8,697 nt of DNA from Methylacidiphilaceae bacterium UBA1321 (GTDB lineage Bacteria; Verrucomicrobiota; Verrucomicrobiia; Methylacidiphilales; UBA1321): NCBI GenBank assembly GCA_002306945.1, contig DBTH01000314.1, positions 1 through 8,697 of the forward strand, given 5' to 3'. The translations under genes and the position numbers were made by a program. Of this stretch, positions 1-5,247 are shown one piece after another; the stretch's first letter is position 1, and each line of letters begins with the position of its first letter. Below the pieces are notes generated by a model. That model ran no database searches and was not told where the DNA came from. It saw only the letters and a program-made list of their open reading frames with translations.

Positions 1-4
1 TCAA

Positions 5-26
5 TTCTGAATAGTTACGGCTAAGA
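5..26 (+). repeat. Left copy of terminal inverted repeat
   Basis: The core TGAATAGTTACGGCTAAGA (8-26) recurs exactly, in inverted orientation, at 8675-8693 at the other end of the window. Extending outward, 21 of 22 positions match. The sequence directly inside the repeat differs between the two copies. No transposase is present, and the interval carries housekeeping genes, so a dispersed intergenic repeat, or a repeat at which an assembly broke, is more likely than a transposon end. The repeat is seen directly; its nature is inference. Confidence 0.6.
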
Positions 27-88
27 ACGTAATTTTTTGTAAGAATTGGCTTGGCTTTGTGGCGAAAAACGGGTGCTCTTTACGCACT

Positions 89-181
89 ATGGGACACTAC
101 AAAGGACGCAATAGCGTCAGAAAACGTGCTCAACGTCGCAAGAAGTCTGAGCGTGTAGCGGCTGCCAAAGCCAAGAAGTAA
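89..181 (+). CDS. Small, highly basic 30-residue peptide (possibly ribosome- or nucleic-acid-associated)
   Basis: This short frame starts MGHYKGRNSVRKR and ends in a lysine/alanine-rich tail (AAAKAKK) before TAA. Thirteen of its 30 residues are Lys or Arg and only one is acidic (Glu21). It has no cysteine, no hydrophobic segment and no signal peptide. Size and composition recall the tiny basic proteins that bind rRNA (such as bTHX or the Cox24-like peptides), but I do not recognise the family and assign no function. Two things argue that it is a real gene: a strong hairpin terminator begins 12 nt after its stop, and about 90 nt of AT-rich leader precedes it. There is no clear Shine-Dalgarno before ATG 89. 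An in-frame GTG at 59 could extend it by ten codons, but the basic character begins at the ATG. Confidence 0.6.
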   Translation: MGHYKGRNSVRKRAQRRKKSERVAAAKAKK

Positions 182-193
182 ACAAACCTCTCT

Positions 194-228
194 CCGTGGC
201 GGGAAGTCATCTTCCCGCTGCGGATTTT
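194..228 (+). terminator. Rho-independent terminator after the small basic gene
   Basis: A 13-pair stem (194-206 with 211-223; core GCGGGAAG/CTTCCCGC, including two G-U pairs) closes a TCAT loop and is followed by ATTTTG. The T-run is short but follows the stem directly in the + direction. It sits between the convergent small-peptide gene and cysH, so it may also stop leftward transcription, although the other flank is only mildly U-rich in that direction. Confidence 0.75.
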
Positions 229-255
229 GAGGGGAATTATCTTTCTCGACGGGTG

Positions 256-987
256 TCAGATCGAGAAGTCCTGAGCGGGCGTGTGGAGTCCGCATTCGCG
301 AACCAGGCCGAAGAAACGGGTCTGGTCCTCGGTCATTCCGTCGGTAAGCCGGCGGGTCGTGTGGACGTCGCCGATGGAGACGTATCCTTTTTCCCAAAGC
401 GGGTGGTAGGGGAGATTGTGCTTGGTGAGGTATTGATAAACGTCCCGGTCACTCCAGTCGATGATGGGGTGGACTTTGACCCGCTGGCCCTGTTGCATCA
501 GGACGTGCAGTTTCGCGCGGGTGGACGATTGTTTGCGGCGCAGTCCGGCAAGCCAGGCTTTGGCATCAAGTGCGTTGAGGGCGCGATTCATCGGCTCGAC
601 CTTGGTGATCTGGTTGTATTGCTTGATGCCGTCAACGCCTTTTTCCCAGAGCTTGCCATAACGCGATTCGAGCCACGCGGGGCTGATGCTGGAGCGGTAG
701 ATGTGGAGATTGAGGGAAAGCTGCTCGGTGAGTTGGTCGATGAAGGCGTAGGTCTCGGGAAAGAGATAACCGGTGTCGATGAGAACGACGGGGATGTCGG
801 GCCATTGTTCCGTCGCCAGGTGGAGACAGACGGCGGCTTGAGCGCCAAAGCTGGAGCTGAGGACGAGATTCGGCTTGAATTGGTCGAGTGCCCAGGCGAC
901 GCGCTGCTGGGCGGATTGAGATTCGAGCTGGGAATTGATTTCGGCGAGGTGATTCGGTTCGAAAGAAACGGGACTGGCAGTGCTCAT
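256..987 (-). CDS. cysH: Phosphoadenylyl-sulfate (PAPS) reductase, thioredoxin-dependent
   Basis: The 243-residue protein matches the E. coli CysH type almost end to end. It reduces PAPS to sulfite and adenosine 3',5'-bisphosphate using thioredoxin, in the cytoplasm, as a step of assimilatory sulfate reduction. Visible motifs, in order: the nucleotide-binding loop LSSSFGAQAAV (about 43-53), LIDTGYLFPETY, YGKLWEKGVDGI, KVEPMNRAL, the arginine-rich GLRRKQSSTR, HPIIDWSDRDVYQYL, HPLWEKGYVSIGD, and the C-terminal ECGLH with catalytic Cys232. The only other cysteine is Cys54. The CC and CxxC pairs that hold the [4Fe-4S] cluster of APS reductases are absent, so PAPS is the predicted substrate. Length is normal. 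Other sulfate-assimilation genes are not adjacent. The ATG at 987 has no Shine-Dalgarno at normal distance; the only strong one lies upstream across a hairpin (see the leader entry). Confidence 0.95.
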   Translation of the reverse strand: MSTASPVSFEPNHLAEINSQLESQSAQQRVAWALDQFKPNLVLSSSFGAQAAVCLHLATEQWPDIPVVLIDTGYLFPETYAFIDQLTEQLSLNLHIYRSSISPAWLESRYGKLWEKGVDGIKQYNQITKVEPMNRALNALDAKAWLAGLRRKQSSTRAKLHVLMQQGQRVKVHPIIDWSDRDVYQYLTKHNLPYHPLWEKGYVSIGDVHTTRRLTDGMTEDQTRFFGLVRECGLHTPAQDFSI

Positions 988-997
988 GTACAGATTG

Positions 998-1042
998 AAC
1001 CGGGTATTTACTTGTGAAATAATCCGGTTTTACGTCCTCCTT
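998..1042 (-). promoter_or_regulatory. cysH leader: distant Shine-Dalgarno plus hairpin before the start codon
   Basis: Reading leftward, a full AAGGAGG (1042-1036) is followed by six bases and then a hairpin. AACCGG (1029-1024) pairs with CCGGTT (1003-998), and an inner stem TATTT/AAATA closes a 7-nt loop. Ten bases later comes the cysH ATG (987). Linear spacing from Shine-Dalgarno to ATG is 48 nt, far too long. With the hairpin folded, the effective gap is about 16 nt. No ATG, GTG or TTG lies at usable distance from this site, and an in-frame TAA follows it. The elements are seen directly; the role in bringing the ribosome to the start, or in regulating it, is inferred. Confidence 0.5.
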
Positions 1043-1054
1043 GATCTTATAATC

Positions 1055-1082
1055 TCTATAGACTTTTTAAGATCGAAGTCAA
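1055..1082 (-). promoter_or_regulatory. Candidate sigma70-like promoter for cysH
   Basis: On the minus strand, TTGACT (1082-1077, 5 of 6 to the -35 consensus) is separated by 16 nt from TATAGA (1060-1055, 4 of 6 to the -10 consensus). Transcription would start near 1048, just upstream of AAGGAGG, giving a leader of about 60 nt. A 7-bp inverted repeat (GATCTTA/TAAGATC, 1043-1049 and 1068-1074) overlaps the promoter and could be an operator. Assigned by eye. Confidence 0.4.
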
Positions 1083-1121
1083 ACGAGCGGTTGATTTTGT
1101 TTCTAATGCGTTACAGATTAA

Positions 1122-1136
1122 CTTGTTATAAACAAG
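1122..1136 (-). promoter_or_regulatory. Candidate operator palindrome upstream of the cysH promoter
   Basis: CTTGTT and AACAAG form a perfect 6-3-6 inverted repeat centred about 80 bp upstream of the predicted cysH start of transcription. It contains a T-N11-A arrangement, the generic form of LysR-family sites, and sulfur-assimilation genes are often under LysR-type activators. The palindrome is seen directly; the regulator is speculation. Confidence 0.3.
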
Positions 1137-1160
1137 CCTAAAGGCGACCTTATTTCTAGG
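1137..1160 (-). terminator. Weak hairpin downstream of the FHA gene
   Basis: On the minus strand CCTA and AAGG pair with TAGG and CCTT around a TCG loop, with a 5-nt bulge on one side. The hairpin is followed by CTTGTTTAT. It lies 55-78 nt past the FHA stop codon and might end the carA-FHA transcript, but the stem is short and bulged. Confidence 0.25.
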
Positions 1161-1214
1161 GAATGAGCCCTTTAAATTGAGGAAATGAGGTTAGCGGGCC
1201 GCCAGAGGAGGCTT

Positions 1215-1721
1215 TTACGCACCGCCGAGGAAAACGCGGTAGAAGAAGTAACCGACGGCACCAATGGCCAGCAAGACCAGCACGAGGATGATGAGCATCC
1301 ATTTTTTGTTGGCGGGATGTCTGCCCTTGGGGAAGGGAGAGGAATTGATGAAACTGGCAGGCTTGCCTTTGGAGACGCAGTCATTGAGGCTGACACGCTG
1401 GGAGGGTTCGGGCAGGGCCTGGGCGGGAGCGGAGAATTCGGAATCGTAGAGAAGTTCGATATTGCCGAAGCGGATGATGTCGTTGCGGCGGAGCTTTTGC
1501 TCGGTGATGCGTTCGCTGTTGACGCGTGTGCCGTTGGTGGAGTCGAGGTCGCGAACCTTGTAGTCCTTCCCTTCGAGGATGAGCTCGGCGTGGTGTCCGG
1601 AAACACTGTTGTGGTCGATCTGGAGCGCGTTGTCGGCAACGCGTCCAACCGTCAGTGTGGGGCCGCTGAGTTCAAAGGTTTTACCGGAGAATTCTTCTGA
1701 TTGAGCAATGAGGCGCGGCAT
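1215..1721 (-). CDS. FHA-domain protein with C-terminal membrane anchor
   Basis: The protein has 168 residues. An N-terminal forkhead-associated (phosphothreonine-binding) domain spans about residues 5-92, with the classic conserved set: G26-R27, S41-x-x-H44, then DLDSTNGTRVN (58-68, with N63 and G64). A Pro/Ser-rich linker follows (about 97-138). Then comes a single hydrophobic helix (about 141-161, starting WMLIILVLVLL) directly after the basic stretch RHPANKK. No signal peptide is seen, so the topology should be tail-anchored with the FHA domain in the cytoplasm. The binding residues look intact, so it probably recruits Thr-phosphorylated partners to the membrane; no kinase is encoded in the window. 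It starts 18 nt after the carA stop with no clear Shine-Dalgarno, which suggests co-transcription and translational coupling. The functional link to carA is unknown. Confidence 0.88.
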   Translation of the reverse strand: MPRLIAQSEEFSGKTFELSGPTLTVGRVADNALQIDHNSVSGHHAELILEGKDYKVRDLDSTNGTRVNSERITEQKLRRNDIIRFGNIELLYDSEFSAPAQALPEPSQRVSLNDCVSKGKPASFINSSPFPKGRHPANKKWMLIILVLVLLAIGAVGYFFYRVFLGGA

Positions 1722-1739
1722 AGCGAGTGAAAGCCAATC

Positions 1740-2921
1740 TTAACTATTACTGCTTTGGCGATCAATCATTTTACTGAATTCTTCAAAGAAAGGTTGGGCG
1801 TCGTGCGGTCCAGGTGAAGCTTCAGGGTGGTATTGGACGGAAAAGACGGGGAATTTTTTGTGGCGCAGGCCTTCGCAAGTGTTGTCATTGAGGTTGACCT
1901 GGCTGACTTCGACGTCGTCGGGCAGCGATTTGGGATCGACGGCGAAGCCGTGATTTTGCGAGGTGATGCTGACTTTGCCGGTGGCGGTATCTTGAACGGG
2001 TTGGTTGCCGCCGCGATGACCGAATTTGAGCTTGAAGGTTTTTCCGCCGAGGGCGAAGCCGAGGATTTGGTGGCCCAGGCAGATGCCGAAGATCGGTTTT
2101 TTGCTCTGGACGAGTTTGCGAACGGTCTCGTGGGCGTAGGTGAGTTCTTCAGGATCGCCGGGGCCGTTGGACAGGAAAATGCCGTCGGGATTGTAGCTGA
2201 GGGCTTCCTCGGCGGGTGTGGTGGCGGGAAGCACTTTGACGGCAAAACCATGCTGGCGCAGGTTGCGCAGGATGTTTTCTTTCATGCCGAAATCGTAGGC
2301 GACGATGTGGTGTTTGACCGGGGGCAGGGGAGCGTAGTAGTCCTCGGGAGTCAAGGGCGGGGCATTGAGGGGACGGGTGCCGCGAACGAGGGTCCAGCGG
2401 CGGCTGAGTTTGCTTTCGGGATCCCAATCGTAGGGGGCTTTGCAGGTGACTTCCTTGACGAAATCGCGGCCGAGGTAGCTCCAGGATTTGGCCAGGTCGA
2501 TGGCGGCGGCGTCGCTGATGGGTTCGGTGGTGATGACGCCGCGTTTGGCTCCGGCGGTGCGGAGGTGTTTGGTGAGGGCACGAGTGTCAATGCCGGTGAT
2601 GCCGGGAATGTCGTAGCGGGAGAGATAATCGGCCAGGGTGGTCTGGGAACGCCAGTTGCTGGGGATATTGGAAAGTTCGCGTACGACAAAGCCGGAAACG
2701 TGCGGGTGAACCGATTCGACATCAAGGTCGTTGATGCCGTAGTTGCCGATAAGGGGGTAGGTCATCGTGACGATCTGGCCTTTGTAGGAGGGATCGGTCA
2801 GGATTTCCTGGTATCCGGTCATGGAGGTGTTGAAACAGACTTCGCCGTTGGCCGTCCGGGGGGCTCCGAATGATTCCCCGTGCCAGACTTTGCCATCTTC
2901 CAGTGCCAGGATTGCTTTCAT
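1740..2921 (-). CDS. carA: Carbamoyl-phosphate synthase small (glutaminase) subunit
   Basis: CarA hydrolyses glutamine and feeds ammonia to the large subunit CarB, which makes carbamoyl phosphate for pyrimidine and arginine synthesis. The N-terminal CPSase small-chain domain (about 1-150) begins MKAILALEDGKVWHG and contains NTSMTGYQEILTDPSY and GITGIDTRALTKHLR. The C-terminal class I glutamine amidotransferase domain begins near residue 203 and carries FLSNGPGDP, the nucleophile elbow GICLGHQ with Cys281, and QYHPEASPGP with His365 and Glu367. The triad is complete. An in-frame ATG at 2954 would add 11 residues (MHLIHANLTPF) that do not look like the family; I prefer 2921 because it aligns with the usual CarA start, although neither has a good Shine-Dalgarno. 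carB is not adjacent. The gene is divergent from the PHP gene, and I saw no confident promoter between them. Confidence 0.96.
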   Translation of the reverse strand: MKAILALEDGKVWHGESFGAPRTANGEVCFNTSMTGYQEILTDPSYKGQIVTMTYPLIGNYGINDLDVESVHPHVSGFVVRELSNIPSNWRSQTTLADYLSRYDIPGITGIDTRALTKHLRTAGAKRGVITTEPISDAAAIDLAKSWSYLGRDFVKEVTCKAPYDWDPESKLSRRWTLVRGTRPLNAPPLTPEDYYAPLPPVKHHIVAYDFGMKENILRNLRQHGFAVKVLPATTPAEEALSYNPDGIFLSNGPGDPEELTYAHETVRKLVQSKKPIFGICLGHQILGFALGGKTFKLKFGHRGGNQPVQDTATGKVSITSQNHGFAVDPKSLPDDVEVSQVNLNDNTCEGLRHKKFPVFSVQYHPEASPGPHDAQPFFEEFSKMIDRQSSNS

Positions 2922-3030
2922 AAATGGAGTCAAATTAGCGTGGATAAGGTGCATTGTCTCGTCAAATTTGTAAAAAAACAGCGCAAGAGGCCGTTGGGGC
3001 GATTATTCGGTGGACGATGCAATGGGAATT

Positions 3031-3038
3031 GGGGAAGG
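3031..3038 (+). promoter_or_regulatory. Ribosome binding site of the PHP gene
   Basis: GGGGAAGG lies 9 nt before ATG 3048. It supports that start over the longer frame open from 2880, which would run into the 5' end of carA on the other strand. Confidence 0.65.
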
Positions 3039-3047
3039 TATCGGGCG

Positions 3048-3752
3048 ATGGCGACATTCCGTATCGACTTGCACAGTCATTGTCAGGGCGATCCGGTCGA
3101 TGATCTGGAGCATACGATCCATGAGCATATCGATCGGGCGCGGGCTTGCGGTCTGGATGTGCTGGCGTTGACGTGGCACGAAAAGATATTTGCCGATGAG
3201 GCGGCCATTGCTTATGCGCGCGGGAAGGGACTTCTGCTCATTCCCGGCGTCGAGACCAATCTTTTCGGAAAGTATCATACGCTGGTTCTTAATGTAAAAC
3301 CGGGGGACATTCCGGGATCGAGCACGCTGGAGGATTTGCGTGCGGTGCGGGAGAAGGGCGATTGTTTTGTCATGGCGCCGCACCCGTATTATCCCTATTT
3401 TTCCTGCCTGGGATCGACCATTGACCGGTATCCGGAACTTTTCGACGGGATCGAATGGTGCCATTACGATTTCAACTGGCTGCCGTCGTGGCTGAGTCCG
3501 AACGAACGCGCCCGCCGTTGGGCGCAGCGCCATCACAAGCCGCTCATTGCGGCATCGGACGCACATTCGCTGGAGGTGCTGGGCTATTTCTATTCGGAAA
3601 TCGAAGCGGAAGAGTTGACTGTGGAATCGGTCTTTGCGGCGCTACGGGCTGGACGGGTGCGTTTCACTCCGATGCCCATGTCATTTAGGCACGCCGTTCG
3701 CCAGTCGTGGGGAATTGTAAAGTCGACGTTCTATAGAATGATCGGGCGCTAA
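3048..3752 (+). CDS. PHP-domain metal-dependent phosphoesterase
   Basis: This 234-residue protein is a single PHP domain. The metal-ligand motifs appear in canonical order: DLHSH (His9, His11), LTWHEK (His44), IPGVET (Glu69), the KYHTL histidine (77), APHP (His112) and SDAH (Asp171, His173). All expected ligands are present, so it should be an active hydrolase using two or three metals. Family members include histidinol phosphatase, the TrpH/YciV 5'-nucleases and polymerase-associated PHP domains. The polymerase and histidinol-phosphatase types are not indicated, and the exact substrate cannot be read from the sequence. No signal peptide is present, so it should be cytoplasmic. The start at 3048 is supported by GGGGAAGG and by homology beginning at once (MATFRIDLHSH). 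It is divergent from carA and followed directly by its own terminator. The C-terminal 20 residues, after the last motif, are basic. Confidence 0.9.
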   Translation: MATFRIDLHSHCQGDPVDDLEHTIHEHIDRARACGLDVLALTWHEKIFADEAAIAYARGKGLLLIPGVETNLFGKYHTLVLNVKPGDIPGSSTLEDLRAVREKGDCFVMAPHPYYPYFSCLGSTIDRYPELFDGIEWCHYDFNWLPSWLSPNERARRWAQRHHKPLIAASDAHSLEVLGYFYSEIEAEELTVESVFAALRAGRVRFTPMPMSFRHAVRQSWGIVKSTFYRMIGR

Positions 3753-3782
3753 CATCAAGAGCCCTCCCAGGGTGATGTTTTT
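3751..3782 (+). terminator. Rho-independent terminator of the PHP gene
   Basis: AACATCA (3751-3757) pairs with TGATGTT (3773-3779), with an inner CCCT/AGGG stem around a CCC loop and a 4-nt bulge. It ends in a run of five T (3778-3782). The stem begins inside the stop codon of the PHP gene. Confidence 0.75.
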
Positions 3783-3800
3783 GCAATAATTGATTGCAAA
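3780..3800. promoter_or_regulatory. 21-bp palindrome before the sugar transporter, candidate operator
   Basis: The two 8-bp arms TTTGCAAT (3780-3787) and ATTGCAAA (3793-3800) are perfect complements around AATTG. The site shares its first three bases with the T-run of the PHP terminator and lies about 25 bp before the transporter start. Size and symmetry suit a dimeric repressor controlling sugar uptake. As RNA it could also form a second hairpin after the terminator. The palindrome is certain; the function is inferred, and no regulator gene is in the window. Confidence 0.5.
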
Positions 3801-3824
3801 GTTACGATCAAGTGTCCAAATGTG

Positions 3825-5201
3825 ATGTTTTATTCCATCAATCGCGCACCGAAGATGAAAAGAATACTGGGATTGTTTCGGACGAAGGACGGCAGGGACT
3901 ACACCGTTGTTTTTATACTGATCAGCTCGCTGTTTTTGCTTTGGGGTTTGTGCAACGGGATGATCGATGTGATGGATAAACATTTTCAGGACAAGCTCCA
4001 CTTGTCCAAGGCGCAATCGGCCTGGGTGCAATTCGCGCACTACATGGGCTATTGCTTCATGGCGTTGCCGGCGGGCTGGCTGGCGCGGCGGTTGGGGTAT
4101 AAAGGCGGGATTATGGCCGGGCTGATTATTGTCGCACTGGGCGGACTTTGGTTTATCCCCGCGACACAGATCCAATCGCTCTGGGCGTACTTGATGGGGG
4201 TTTTCGTATTGGCGGCGGGATTGACTTTTTTGGAGACGGTGGCCAATCCGTACACGACGGTTTTGGGGCCGGCGGAGTACGCCGCGACACGCATCAATCT
4301 GGCGCAGTCGTGCAACGGAGTCGGCTGGATTTTTGGCCCGGTGATCGGCGGAATCTTTTTCTATTCGGCGGGTGGCGTGGACGCGTCGAGTGAACGCATT
4401 TACATTCCCTACGCGGCGGTGGCCTGTGTGGTGTTGATCCTGGCGGTGGTCTTTTATTTCGCGTCCATTCCAGACATCAATACGGAGGATGCATATCGTC
4501 TGGATGAAGGGACGGCAGGGCCGTCGCGTTCGATCTGGTCGCATCCGCATTTCGTTTTTGCCGTGGTGGCGCAATTTCTATACGTCGCGGCGCAGGCGGG
4601 GGTTTTCAGTTTCTTCATCAATTACATGGTGGAGGAAATTCCGTCTCTGCCGGAGAAATTGGCCAATATGTGGCTGCTGGAAGGCGGTTCGGAATTGAGG
4701 AATGGTGCGTGGTTCCTGAATGAAAAGGGTGCGGCCCGGCTGCTCGGTTACGTGGGCTTTGTGCTGTTCCTGATCGGCCGGTTCAGCGGGGCGGCGATCC
4801 TGAAGCAATTCGCGCCGCACCGGGTGTTCGGGCTGTATGCGGCGGCCAACGTGGTGATGATGCTTCTGGTTTTTCTGAAATTGGGCTGGTTGTCGGTCGT
4901 CGCGCTGTTCCTGAGTTTCTTCTTTATGTCGATCATGTTCCCGACGATTTTTGCGCTGGGAATTTACGGTTTGGGTAAGCGGGCCAAGGTGGCCTCGTCG
5001 TTCATTGTGATGGCCATCATGGGCGGGGCGATCATGCCGAAGCTGATGGGCTGGATCGCCGACCACACGAACATGTCGCGAGGATTTATCGTGCCGTTGT
5101 TTTGCTTTGTGGTGCTGGCCGTCTACGGATTTGGCTGGCGGCGCTTGAGCGGTGCGGGGCCGGGAGGAAATGCCGCGGCTCCCGCAATGACGGGACATTG
5201 A
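3825..5201 (+). CDS. FucP-family MFS sugar/H+ symporter
   Basis: The protein has 458 residues with about 12 hydrophobic segments and no signal peptide: an inner-membrane permease of the fucose-galactose-glucose:H+ symporter family (L-fucose permease type). Residue numbers here count the GTG at 3822 as 1. Hallmarks are FLLWGLCNGMID (Asp49, the TM1 acidic residue equivalent to FucP Asp46), QFAHYMGYCFMALPAGWLARRLGYKGG, FLETVANPYTTVLGP (Glu138, equivalent to FucP Glu135), RINLAQSCNGVG, VEEIP, GRFSGAAILKQFAPHRV, FPTIFALGIYGLG and SSFIVMAIMGGAIMPKLMG. Both proton/sugar acidic residues are kept. Compared with E. coli FucP, about 25 extra residues (about 283-308) follow VEEIP, probably in a loop. The substrate cannot be fixed (fucose, galactose, glucose or N-acetylglucosamine types occur in the family). 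The start is uncertain: GTG 3822, ATG 3825 and ATG 3855 are all in frame and none has a good Shine-Dalgarno. Confidence 0.92.
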   Translation: MFYSINRAPKMKRILGLFRTKDGRDYTVVFILISSLFLLWGLCNGMIDVMDKHFQDKLHLSKAQSAWVQFAHYMGYCFMALPAGWLARRLGYKGGIMAGLIIVALGGLWFIPATQIQSLWAYLMGVFVLAAGLTFLETVANPYTTVLGPAEYAATRINLAQSCNGVGWIFGPVIGGIFFYSAGGVDASSERIYIPYAAVACVVLILAVVFYFASIPDINTEDAYRLDEGTAGPSRSIWSHPHFVFAVVAQFLYVAAQAGVFSFFINYMVEEIPSLPEKLANMWLLEGGSELRNGAWFLNEKGAARLLGYVGFVLFLIGRFSGAAILKQFAPHRVFGLYAAANVVMMLLVFLKLGWLSVVALFLSFFFMSIMFPTIFALGIYGLGKRAKVASSFIVMAIMGGAIMPKLMGWIADHTNMSRGFIVPLFCFVVLAVYGFGWRRLSGAGPGGNAAAPAMTGH

Positions 5202-5241
5202 AAAAGAGAGCGGCGTTGCAGGCTCTGAAGCTGAATGCCGC
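5201..5241 (-). terminator. Terminator of the leftward sugar-reductase gene
   Basis: On the minus strand a long hairpin (5241-5210) begins 6 nt after the stop codon at 5248-5250. It has eight outer pairs including a GCGGC/GCCGC stem, then an inner CAG-CT/AGCTG stem with one bulged base and a CTGA loop. It is followed by TCTCTTTTT (5209-5201). The T-run overlaps the last base of the convergent transporter gene. In the + direction no T-run follows, so it is mainly a leftward terminator. Confidence 0.7.
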
Positions 5242-5247
5242 ATTGGC

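Noticed and set aside
256..987. APS reductase (iron-sulfur type) instead of PAPS reductase
   Set aside because: The paired cysteines needed for the [4Fe-4S] cluster are missing; only Cys54 and Cys232 are present, and the match is to the E. coli CysH type.
196..1017. 273-codon frame on the + strand opposite cysH
   Set aside because: It is antisense to a clear cysH with all catalytic motifs, starts inside the terminator hairpin, and has no domain of its own.
1018..1214. SAM or other known sulfur-responsive riboswitch in the cysH leader
   Set aside because: The predicted leader is only about 60 nt and shows one simple hairpin; I cannot see the multi-helix junctions or conserved cores of the SAM riboswitch classes.
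1827..2873. Long open frame on the + strand opposite carA (348 codons)
   Set aside because: The frame is Gly/Val/Ala-rich with no recognisable motif, and it lies antisense to an intact carA. It is a mirror frame produced by codon bias.
2880..3047. N-terminal extension of the PHP protein from ATG 2880
   Set aside because: It would overlap the 5' end of carA, encodes a non-family sequence, and a good Shine-Dalgarno sits 9 nt before ATG 3048, where family homology begins.
3681..4574. 297-codon frame on the - strand opposite the transporter start
   Set aside because: It is His/Arg/Gln-rich low-information sequence antisense to well-supported membrane-protein coding sequence.
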